In this document: positions 18,678 to 29,500 of the stretch, in pieces
Numbering within the stretch: position 1 is the stretch's first letter
Layout of the letters: every line of letters starts with the position of its first letter
NCBI GenBank assembly: GCA_036744005.1
Contig: DAINOJ010000004.1
Coordinates: 62,001 to 126,000 of the forward strand
DNA length: 64,000 nucleotides
Direction of reading: 5' to 3'
From: CALCNS01 sp937897315
GTDB lineage: Bacteria > Bacillota > JAAYKD01
The notes under the pieces: generated by a model
Told to the model about the DNA's origin: nothing
What the model saw: only the letters and a program-made list of their open reading frames with translations
Databases searched by the model: none
Translations under genes and position numbers: made by a program

Positions 18678-19493
18678 TTAGGGATTTGCTAATGCAATCA
18701 TGGAATGTAAGCTTTGAAATGCTTCGAGGAAAGTATTCGCTTGAACTCGAACAGTTCTTCCGTCGACACGCACGCTACCCGGGCAACGCGAAGCATTATC
18801 GGCTAAACCGCTATTGAAACAGACCAAATCAATGGTGACAGGAGTTTGGGGTCTATAAACCTCACAGTTATTTAAGTTCTTAAGGGCTTTGGTTGCACCC
18901 TCTTCAATGAGATGACAAGCCTTGATTACCGGTAAATGCAAAGCAGAGGTGCGGGTTATGGCTTCTTTCACAGTGACGGTTTCGATGTTAGGCAAGCACT
19001 TCTTGATATCGGCACAAATGGTTTGGTCTCCGCTCAAAAAGATGACAGGAACACCAAATTCTCCGGCAATGGCAGCATTGATTTCGGCTTCGCTAGCTGC
19101 TTTTCCGTTTATTTTTATTGCCATGGCGGTTGAGCTGGAAATGGTGTGGCTTAAAATGCCTTGGTCCCCATTTTTAGCATGGAAGCCAACAAAAGCAACC
19201 GCATCAAAGTCCTTGCTGATTCCCTGCATCATCATGAGGGCTTTTGGTGTGCCACTGATTAATTTTACTCGTGAATCCAATTCTTCAATCAGAATGTTCT
19301 TCATGAGCCCGTGGCTGTCGTTGACGACCACTTCGGTAGCTCCTGCAGCGAAAAAACCGCGGGCTGCTGCATTGACTTCTTTGGTCATTTGTAATCGTGC
19401 TCTTTGGTATTCACTAGCACCGGCAGGCATCACTTGGTCACTATGCACAACACCGGTAACCCCTTCAATGTCTGCGGAAATATAGATTCGCAT
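18678..19493 (-). CDS. dppA: DppA-family D-aminopeptidase (M55), copy 1
   Basis: 271 residues. Same architecture as the downstream copy: SADIEG with Asp8 and Glu10, NDSHGL, GFHAKNGD, LSHTIS and ASEAEI. All M55 zinc ligands and the nucleophilic His are retained, so it should be active. It is the first gene of the pair, divergent from rnhA across about 110 bp. Its ribosome binding site is weaker (GAGAGTG) than that of copy 2, so the two copies may be made at different levels. Sequence differences cluster in the second half (for example the stretch around TVKPFIPG of copy 2 against EVYRPQTP here), which may reflect different peptide specificity; that is inference. Confidence 0.9.
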   Translation of the reverse strand: MRIYISADIEGVTGVVHSDQVMPAGASEYQRARLQMTKEVNAAARGFFAAGATEVVVNDSHGLMKNILIEELDSRVKLISGTPKALMMMQGISKDFDAVAFVGFHAKNGDQGILSHTISSSTAMAIKINGKAASEAEINAAIAGEFGVPVIFLSGDQTICADIKKCLPNIETVTVKEAITRTSALHLPVIKACHLIEEGATKALKNLNNCEVYRPQTPVTIDLVCFNSGLADNASRCPGSVRVDGRTVRVQANTFLEAFQSLHSMIALANP

Positions 19494-19604
19494 GGCATCA
19501 TCACTCTCTTTCTTTCTGTTCTAAAATCTCCTTGTCTTATTCCACGAAGAAGGGAAAAGTCCTGCCCGCGATGAAGTAAGCCGAAGAAATATGAGGGGGA
19601 TACT

Positions 19605-20051
19605 ATGAAAAAAGTGATGATTTACACCGATGGTGCTTGTTCAGGCAATCCCGGACCAGGTGGTTGGGGAGCCGTGCTACTGTATAACGAAAATCGAAAA
19701 GAAATATCCGGTGGAGAGACGCCTTCCACGAACAATCGCATGGAAATCATGGCGGCCATTGCGGCACTGGAGTCCTTGAAAGAAGCTTGTGAAGTCGATT
19801 TATATAGCGATTCTGCGTATTTGGTCAATGCTTTTAAGCAGGAATGGTTAGAGAATTGGCAAAGAAACGGGTGGAAGACCAGCAAAAAGCAGCCGGTCGA
19901 GAATCAGGATCTATGGCAACGGCTCTCGCAGCAAACAAAGAAGCACAAAGTGACGTGGCACAAAGTCAAAGGGCACGCAGAGAATAAAGAGAATAATCGT
20001 TGCGATGAATTAGCCAGAGCCGCTATCGCCAATTTGGGGGTGCTTTCATGA
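19605..20051 (+). CDS. rnhA: Ribonuclease HI
   Basis: 148 residues, the standard length for bacterial RNase HI. It hydrolyses the RNA strand of RNA/DNA hybrids (R-loops, primers) using two divalent metals. The acidic active site is visible: Asp8 in YTDGACSGNPGPGG, Glu in NNRMEIMAA, Asp in YSDSAYLVN and the last Asp in RCDELARA. The basic protrusion helix WKTSKKQPVENQDLW is present, so this is the E. coli-like type rather than the short form. GAGGGGG lies five bases before the ATG. The gene overlaps the Nudix gene by four bases. Confidence 0.96.
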   Translation: MKKVMIYTDGACSGNPGPGGWGAVLLYNENRKEISGGETPSTNNRMEIMAAIAALESLKEACEVDLYSDSAYLVNAFKQEWLENWQRNGWKTSKKQPVENQDLWQRLSQQTKKHKVTWHKVKGHAENKENNRCDELARAAIANLGVLS

Positions 20052-20422
20052 TTGTGACTGCTGCGATTATTCGTAATTTATGTGGTGAGATTCTCATCTG
20101 CCAGAGACCGGAGAATAAATCTTGCCCCCTATTATGGGAGTTTCCGGGAGGAAAATTGGAAAAGGGTGAAACACTTCAGGAATGCTTAGCCAGAGAGTGT
20201 ATGGAAGAGTTGGGCATTGAGATTGAAGTGCAAACAGAGATCGGTGTGACGAACTATCGTTACCCTACGTTCGAGGTCGAGATCCATTTCTTTGAATCGA
20301 TACTCCTTGCTGGGACTCTACGGGGATTGGAGCATAAGCAAATTCTTTGGGTGGCACCCAATCGATTCAGTGAATATGATTTTTGCCCGGCAGATATCGA
20401 AATTTTACATAAATTAGCCTAA
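20048..20422 (+). CDS. mutT: MutT-type Nudix hydrolase (8-oxo-dGTP diphosphatase-like)
   Basis: 124 residues, matching the MutT/NudG subgroup length. The Nudix box is complete: GGKLEKGE followed by RECMEELGI, fitting GX5EX7REUXEEXGU. The preceding WEFPGGK is typical of MutT enzymes that hydrolyse 8-oxo-dGTP or other oxidised pyrimidine/purine nucleotides to the monophosphate, preventing misincorporation. It starts at an ATGA overlap with rnhA, so the two are translationally coupled and both act on nucleic acid integrity. The exact substrate within the MutT/NudG/YtkD-like group cannot be decided. Confidence 0.88.
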   Translation: MIVTAAIIRNLCGEILICQRPENKSCPLLWEFPGGKLEKGETLQECLARECMEELGIEIEVQTEIGVTNYRYPTFEVEIHFFESILLAGTLRGLEHKQILWVAPNRFSEYDFCPADIEILHKLA

Positions 20423-20426
20423 TAGA

Positions 20427-20466
20427 TAAAGTCGGAACGACAATAGAAAGTCGCTCCGACTTTATT
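20427..20466 (+). terminator. Intrinsic terminator after mutT
   Basis: TAAAGTCGGA at 20427-20436 pairs with TCCGACTTTA at 20455-20464, with an inner CGAC/GTCG extension, followed by a short T/A-rich tail. It separates rnhA-mutT from the giant gene downstream. Confidence 0.8.
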
Positions 20467-20570
20467 AAATTTTCCAATAGAACAGAAAAAAGCAGGATAA
20501 TACGATGGAAAAAGAGTAATGTACCAAAGAAAAAAAGCACAGAGTTTTCACGATAAAGGAGACGATTGGT

Positions 20571-23500
20571 ATGCTTAGAAGAATGAGACGATTACTTGCT
20601 TGGGGGTTCCTTGTCTTGGCTTTGTTTTTATGCTCTGGGCTTGTGACAGCCGGAGAAGATTTATCATTAACTTTGTCTCAAGGCACGATTGAACAGGGAA
20701 AAGTGACAGTCAATGGAACTTTTTCGGGCTCGTTGGAGGGTAGGCAATTATTGTTGGCTGTCTATGATATCGATGGTAAAATGACAGAAATTGTGGCCAT
20801 TGCTCCGAGTGGTGAGCAAGGACAATGGAGTCAGCAGTTGAATGCACCTTCCGCCATTTCCGGATTAAAAGCATTTTTGCTAGATACCAATGCAAAACCT
20901 GTACTGGACTCCCAGGGTTTGCATCGTAGTGCTATGGTATTGAAGATTGGTTCTGCCGGAACCTATTCTGGGTATTACGAAGAAGTACAAGTGTTGCCCT
21001 CCGTAACGGGTGAAATCATATTGGAAGATATGCAAGTTCGTGGGAATCTAACCATAGCAGCAGCTCAAAAAGTAATCCTTAAGGGAAATTCTTTGGTTTC
21101 TGGTACACTAAAATTGCAGAAAACCAGCGGTTCACCAACAGAGGTGGTGTTGCTGGGGAATAGCCATGTCAATCAGCTGGAGAATACGGGCGCAGCAGGA
21201 GCTGTCTTCCTAAGTTTAACGACGATTGAAACCAGTGTACTCACCGTATTATCGCAAGAAAATTTACAACTGATTAACACTTCCGTGGGTACGCTAACCT
21301 TAGAAGCGAGGCAGGCGCAGCAATTGAAGTTTGGCATGAGTTCCGGAGAAGTGGAACAGGTTTTTGTGAAAGCCAAATCCGGAGCAACACCTACCGGTGC
21401 AACATTGTCTGTACAGGTTGAGGGATATACCAACCCGGTTACCAAATTTCAAACCGAAATGACTGCTCAAAACTTATTGGGTAGTGATGTTTTTCATATT
21501 GATGGTGAAGTGGTCAATAACATGACTTCCGAGATTCCAGTGACGTTACAAGGAATTTCTCAATGGGGTGTCCTAAATGCGTCAGCATCGCTTACTGCCG
21601 ATAGTTCAGCAGTGATCCAATCTCTAACCTCTTCAGCAGATATGGAAGTTAAAGGCGTCTTAAATTATGGGAAAGCGGTCAAATTAACCGATAAAGAGGC
21701 TCCTGATTTTACTTTACTGGGGAGTGGCACCAGCACGTTAACTGGAACCATAGACGTTCTCACTTTAGGTGGGACCGTCACCGGAGTGTTAACGGACGAT
21801 AATGGTACTGCGTACTCGGTTGGCTCGGTAATTCTGCAATCGGAAGCTACCGTGAATCCTTCTGCTTTAGAGTTTAATCTTCTCAATATTCCCAATTGGA
21901 ATCCGTCGTTCTCAGCGATGCCCGGGGGTTCCATTGGTGGATTAACCACTCTCGGAAGTGGACAAATTGGTTCTGTACTACTGATGCAAGGAATCGATGC
22001 TCCACCACCTCCAGTTATTTTTGGTAGTGGTCTACTCGTAGGTTCGTTGCAGTTTGGTAATGGAAGTTCAGCAGATGTGACCTTTGGAATTGGAAGCACA
22101 TTGGGAAGTCTAATCAACCAGTCCCCTGTGCCCTCTACCTTGAGTTTCCCTCCAGGTTTCTCGCCAAGCCAATTGATTGGGCAGTACGCCGATACCAACC
22201 AAAACAACCGCATTACCGTGCGCATTGGCAATGAGGAGCAGGTATTGGAGAGAAATACCACCATTGTACCGATATCTCTGAAAATAAGAACAGGTCCCGA
22301 ACGATTTGGTTGGGTGGGAGAGCGCTCCGATCAATTCTTAAGGCAAATGACCGTCGAGTTGCAGTACCAATTACTCAATTCTAGTACCGGAATAGCATCG
22401 GAGACGATGACCAATACTCTACATGTTAATTCCGATGAGTTTTCGGTGACTCCCTCGGTGTTGGCCCAAACAGGTTCTCAGAACATACAGATAAAGCATA
22501 ACACAACCGGACTGACGGTTTCTTCAACCATATTGGTATATGAAAGCTCGACTTCTGTGGTTCGCATGGCATTTACTTTGCAACCATATGTCATTCGTAC
22601 TACGAGTGGTAGTGGCATTTTAGCAGGTGGAAAAATATCGGGAGTATATGTCGATGGTCAGAGATTTGATATACAAATCTACGATATGGATGGTGTTAAA
22701 GTAGGTCCAATTGAATGTGCACCTAGAAGTTTTGACAGTAGATCATCGGGTAGCCAGAGAATCATAGCTACTTACAATGGAGCCAGTGCGAGTGCGTATA
22801 TCGATATTGGTAGCGCAAAAACCTGGGGGATCGGGTTAAGGCAAAGTGCACTAGATGAAATTGCGACATGGGAAGCAAGGATTAACGATTATATGGACCC
22901 TGACAAGATGTATTTGTCTAGTTTCATAAGTAGTGCTCAATTAAAGATTAGTCAATCCACTTCGGAGAGAGAGATTATCAATGAACTCGATTTTTTCCGA
23001 ATAAGACTAAGAAGCTTAAGAACACAAGCAGAACGTACCAATGAAACCCTTCGAACAGCTAAACTTGCTGCGATTCAGCAGATCATGGATTATTGGCCAG
23101 CAAAACCGGAAGGGGGAACCTATGGTTCTCTCGATTATTCCAGTGTGAGTCAGCGAGCCATAGAGAATGTTCGCATTGACTGGCGTTCTCAAGTGGAATC
23201 TGCGGAAATATTGGCTCAAATAGAGGGAACCACCGAGAATCCAGGCATGGTGGCGCGAGCCAAAACCGCCATTGACGCCATTGCGCGCAAAAGCGATGAT
23301 TTGAACACCACATTATCTCGCTTTGGTAATACTCCAATTTTGTACTTGACACGCTCTGAAGGGTTGTCGGAAGTTCTTCAAGCTGCCATGGTGCGGGATG
23401 CGGTTTATCGTGACTTGTTGCTTTTGGGTGGCGAACCTTCCTGGAAGGTTGTGTGCGTACGTAACAGCGAAACGTCGTATTCCATCGCTCTTGAAGGGGC

Positions 23501-26500
23501 AGAAAGTGCAATCAGCACACCCAAAGCCTTCACCGTACAATGGAATATTTGGGAGACAAGAGGCACAGTACTTTCAGAGCTCTATGGAAAATTGAAAGTG
23601 GAGTATCCAAACTGGACACTTGCTGCGGATGTTCAAACTGCAACCATAAATACACTGGTTGATGCAGTCAACATGACGGAGTCCGAAAAAGAAGCATTTG
23701 CTTTCTTTGCCTACCACGGTATTATAAGAGGAACGGCTCAAGTGGGAACCAAGTTGCAAATGAGCCCGAACGAGTGGATGACACGTGGACAGTATACGTT
23801 GCTACTGGAGCGGTTGATGGAACACTGGATGTTGAATGTTTCCTCTGCCTTTGTAGACCCTGTGCTCGACGGGAATGCCTTGCTAGCTAGCGCTACAGGG
23901 GATGAGGTTGAAGTTGCCAATACAGCATTTGTTACGACCATAAAACCCTTGCTACGCTTGGTCGCCTCTTATGAGGACTTGCCAGGTGCTCTTAACGATG
24001 CTTCTGTTCAAACGATTCTTTTGCAGGGACAAATCGACTTGCCAGCTAGAGAAGAGTCACGCAAAAACATTGTTGTGCAAAAGAATGCTCATTTGACGAT
24101 CCATAGTAACTTCGGTCTCACGTTAAAAGAGCAAGCAAAATTGTTGCTTCAGGGAAGTTTAACAAACTTTGGTGAACTACATTTGGATCCTGATACACAG
24201 TTTGTTAGTGTACCGGGTGCCATGCTGAACAACCAAGCTCGGTTTGTCAGTTTTGGTGGAGTCGTACTCGAAGGTGTATTGAATCCCAATCTACACAATA
24301 TAGAGTATCATTCATTAGCAACCCGTATGAATGTGTTAGAAGGGTTATATGAGCACTTCCGTGAAGGATATGGCTTCATCACACCCAATGCTGCAGATGT
24401 AGAAAACTATGCTCTCATCTACGCCGATTGGAACGAGGTGCAGGCACAAGAAACCATGGCTTGGATTCTCTGCAATGGTATATACGATGGAACTCTTATC
24501 CTCAATAGCAACGACAAAGTACTCGCAGCGAATGCTCGCTTAAATCGAGCAGAAATTGCGGAAGTACTCTATGCGTTTGCTTTGAAGCTGCCCAATGGAT
24601 TAACCACTACGAGTAGCCCGGTTGTATTTACCGATGTTGATGATACTCACACCTTCTATAGTGCCGTAACCGAGCTATCGAAAGCGGGAGTGATAGAAGG
24701 AACACAAGACGGATTCTTCCGTCCGAACTACAACATTGAAACGACTTGGAATTCCTGGGGTAGTGAGTTGGAGAACTTGCTGAACCGTTTGGTAGCGGCA
24801 TCTGGATATGCAGATTCGAGTATATCCTTGATTCGCATTTTACCTGGTGAGAATCCGGTTTATCGCAACAAAAATTTTGTGAACGAAGTTTCTGTTTACA
24901 GTTTGGATGACCCTCGTTTCACCGACAATCAGGGTGGGGAAGTCCGATTCATCAACTGCAAATTCAGTAACCACTTGAAGATCAATTTAGTCGACATCAG
25001 CTATATGGTGATCTTTGATAACGTCGTTCTCCACAACAATGAGGTCTATACCACCACTCCAGATCCTACTCAAATGACTGCCTGGGGATATACTCCAGAG
25101 AATATGATGCCCGATTCATATAACCGAGACATTCGTGTTTCTCTAAACGGTGTTCCATCGGGTACCACGGTGTTATCGGATGTCAATACCGAAGTAACCA
25201 TGAATGCGGTGGGTACGTTCTTCCTCAATGGAGCGCAAATTCAGAGTACCGGAAGCATAGCAGAAGGACAAAGCATCAGCGCGTTGACTTGGAAAGAATG
25301 CGAAGCCCAACATGCACCGGATTACAGTGGAGATCACAGTGATTGTGTGCGGGATCCCAATGCGGAAAACAAAGTACCTGCAGACCAATACAGAGTTCTG
25401 GAAGTAAGAGATCAAGTGTCAACCATAACCTTACCCAATCCGGATCCTACGAATATCTTAGTCAACTTCGGTCGTGTGGTCATGAATGAAAATTGCCCCG
25501 AGAATGTTCGTCTAAACTTTGGCACCTACGATACCATTCCATCCATTTTCCGAATCAACGGCGGAGGACAAAACCCATTGATTCTCAATGGGTCGCTTAC
25601 TGGCAACTTGGAAGTGGTTGGTCATACAGACCTGCGAGAGATAACCGTCAGCGGGACCATCGATATTGGAACCTGGTGGCAGAATACAGCCGTCAACATT
25701 GGTAGTCATTCTGTTCGCTTGCTTGGGCATGGGGATAAAGCTATAGCAATTACTGCAGACAACAATGCGGTCGTTTTGGTCCCCGAAAGTGGACAACCTT
25801 ACACGGTGAACTATGTCTCAGAGACCGATAGAGGTTTCCAAATTGGCTTGCCGCATGTCTATGGCAACCAAGGAGATTGTGGAGTTTACATAGGAACAGA
25901 AAACGCAGCCGACTATGACTTTGTGGTTTCTCAAGGGTCCTGGAACGAAGCAACCCATCAAATGGTGTATACTCCAATATCGATGACAGAAGAAACGTTC
26001 ACGGGACAGACTAAAATCCACTTAACTCCTGTGAATCAGCGCGATATAACTGATTACAATCAGCTGGCACTCAGTACTACATGGAGAAATGGAACGAAAA
26101 CCATTACAGTCATTTTGCAACAAATACCCATTAAGGTGAACTACCTCAACCGAAGTGGCTTTGCCATGAGCCTTTATGGGGAGTTCCGGAATGTCTATGG
26201 GTTGACCGACGCTACGGATACGGAACTGGCTGCTATGTCAACTACCTACACTGATTGGAGTCCTTTGTCAGTAGAAGAAAAAACGGCCATGGCTTTCATG
26301 CTCAAACACCAGCTCTTACCAGAAATCGTTGAAGGTGAATCCAGATATGTGAAACCCCAAGAACAGGTCAGCAGAGGACAAGCAGCCCAAACGCTTTATA
26401 CTTTAGCAAACGCTCTGCAACAAGTAGGCACCTACCCCAATGGACTTGATCTCACCAAAGCGCCAAATGCAACCTTCAGCGACTTACCCACGGGAGATCT

Positions 26501-29500
26501 TGGAAACGCCATTCTGAATTTGGCGAAAGCAGGTGTTCTCTCACCCGATGATGCCGGATTCCGCCCGAGTGAAATTCTGAACGACCGGGATTTGCGAGAT
26601 TGGTTCTGGAGATTACAAGAGAACTTAGGGCCGGCTGTCTCATTGGAGAGCTCCTTTGAAGTGTTGTATAATCAAGTAGTTCGAGTGGAAAACAAAGTCT
26701 TTAACCAAGAAGTGAAAGTTTTTAGTAATCATACGATGGACATCAGCAAAGATCCATGGGCACCCGAAAACCAAGGCGGTGAGATACGATTTATTAATTG
26801 TGATTTCCAAGGTGGACTTACTTTGCAATTAGGCGAAGTGGGATACCAAGTAAGCTTGGACAACGTGCAACTGATAGATCAAACAGTTCGGGTCGCTAAA
26901 CACGATACAAAGAATCCCAATCCGTATATGAACTCTGTGCGAGTGCAAATCAATGGAGTCGCACCGGGAACGATTATCGATAGCATGAGCCCAAGCGGTA
27001 TGTTCAATGTAGCCGTGTCGAGTGGGCAAGCAGGCTATTTTGTTCTGAATGGTATTCGTGTGGAATCGGTCGCTACCATGCCTCAAAATGGATGGTATCA
27101 AGCTAGCACTTGGAAGCAATGCAGTGGACACCACGAACCAAATTACACGGGTAACCATACGGATTGTTTGGAGGATCCTTGGAACGAACATCCTACTTCG
27201 GCCGTTCAATATATGGTGATGGAAGTGGAGGGTCAAGTTGTAAAGGTCACTCCTCAAGTAGGGCAGGAAATCAATTATACTTCGGTAGCACAATACCAAA
27301 TTCGTGATGATAATGCCGTTGCTACCGTGGAATTGCACATGCAAAATCTCGCTCCGACAATAAATCGACTTTATGTGCAAGCAGGGAAAGCCACAACCTG
27401 GAAACTGGTGGGTAGCAGTTCTTGCAATACCATGGTTACAGGGAATGCGGATCTAACGCAATTCAGTAACACGGGGTCGTTACGATTGAACAACTGGTAC
27501 AATGAAAACAACCCCATTTCTCAAATGCAAATTGGTAGCCATGCAGTTATTCTCGAAGGTGACAACAACAAATCTATAGAGCTTTTTGCCAGCAATGGTG
27601 CCAGCATTTGGAGTTCGATGCAGCCCTTAAACATGCAATTGCATAGCCCTACCACCTTATATGACTTGGGGAGCCCGCATGTGTTTGGCGATAATGGAAA
27701 CTTTGGTATTTACCTCGGTGTGGTACTACCGGCTAATACAGGAACATATAACATCACCCTAGAGAAACCGGTTTGGTCTGATGCAGAACAAAAAACGAAC
27801 TGGGAAGCGGTTCCTTATACCTTGCAATCCTTCTCGGACGACACTAAGACACACTTAACCCCAATCGATCCCATGGCGATTCAAAGCCCGTGGGATGTGC
27901 GCATGACCGTAGAATGGATGACCGGGAACGATACCATTACAGTGATTTACGAATTCTTGCCGTATCAACAGCCACTAGCCAACCGAGCCGATGTAGCCAA
28001 AACCATCTTGTTAACTTATACAGAAATGGATGCAAACGGTAGAGTCAGCGAATATGGATTGCAGTTACCGACATATGAAGAGAAAACTCAATATGCTGCT
28101 CTTTACCTTGATTGGCAAGAGATGATTCAGGATGCCGATACAGTAAATGGCATGGCCTTGGTTTTCAAGAATGGACTCATGAGTCCTATGGAATCGCTAG
28201 TGAAACCTTGGCAATCTATGACTCGCTTGGATTTAGTTAAAGTTCTGCATGCGCTAACACAGAACATAGAAACATCACTTCAAAAAACGCTAGCTACTAC
28301 CTACCCAAGTGCAACTTATGAAGACATTGACCAAAGTCATCCGGACTATGTTGCAATCATGTATTTGCTGCAGCGTGGTATCCTGCCAGATTGGAATCGA
28401 ATTGAGCCAGATATAGAAGTGACGCAAGGGGACCTTTGGGACTGGAATCGCAGACTACAAGATGCCTTTGGTAAGTTGGAGAGTAACCGAACCGAGATTA
28501 CCCTTGATGGCAGTGATTTGACCATAAGCAACAGAGTTTTCACAGCCCCGGTGACCATTAGTACCACGATGACGAAGAACGTAGAACAACCGCTTAGTAA
28601 TCGTGAAGAGAACTGGGGTGGGCGGTTAGAACTACCTCAATGTGAATTTTTACAGGGATTGACCATTGTCTTGAACGAAGTACCCTTTGAAGTTTCCATG
28701 ATGGGCAGTCCAGTGGACGGTGTTGTCTATGTGCAAGCAACCAATAATGGACTAGCATGGAAGTTTGATCCGGACTGGGTATTGAACCTGTCTGGCGTGG
28801 CTTCCGGCACCGTTGTGACGTGTGAAGGGAATGTGTCGGTGACTTCAGGTGAACCGAACGGTCAGTTTAACCTACAAGGGAATCTCGTGATTGGTAGTGC
28901 CAACCTGCAAGAGAAGGATTATTTTGGGGCAAACTTGAGTTGGATTTGTGATGATTTCGGTACCCATGGAGATACCAATAATCACAGTTCTTGTGACCTA
29001 ATGCTAAGACACCAAATGCTGGGAATCCATGGACTGGTCAAAGAAGTGTTGCCCGGGGCTGATTTACCCATTAATATGCCTCGCATTCAAACCTTTGAAT
29101 TATGGAAGACGAATCAAGACGTGGCGTTGAAGTTCCCGACGGAAACGCCATACCCGTTTGACTCAATATTTGATTTAAACCTAGGTGGTTGGTCAGAAAC
29201 AATTGCATTCCTAAGGGTGAGTGGTTGGGTAGACAATGCTGTCAATGCTTGGGGTCGGGTTGATATTTCGAATCTACAAGTCAATGCACCATATGAAACG
29301 CGTGTTTTAACGTATAGACCAGGTGCCGATGTCATCATTGGCTCAAAAACCATTGTATTAGCAGGATTTGAGGGCTCGGAAGTAACCCTTCATGCGGATC
29401 ATGGGGCGGTTATCGATGCTAGAATGGCTGGGAACAACATCAATGTCAAGCTAAAAGATATGGCTGGATTTGGTATACCCTATGATGTTTGTCGAGTAGA

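Noticed and set aside
18922..19485. Plus-strand 187-codon frame
   Set aside because: It is the antisense of dppA copy 1, whose zinc ligands and start are certain.
21665..22264. Minus-strand 199-codon frame inside the second giant gene
   Set aside because: Antisense shadow of Gly/Ser/Thr-rich coding DNA; Pro/Leu-rich composition is the usual by-product.
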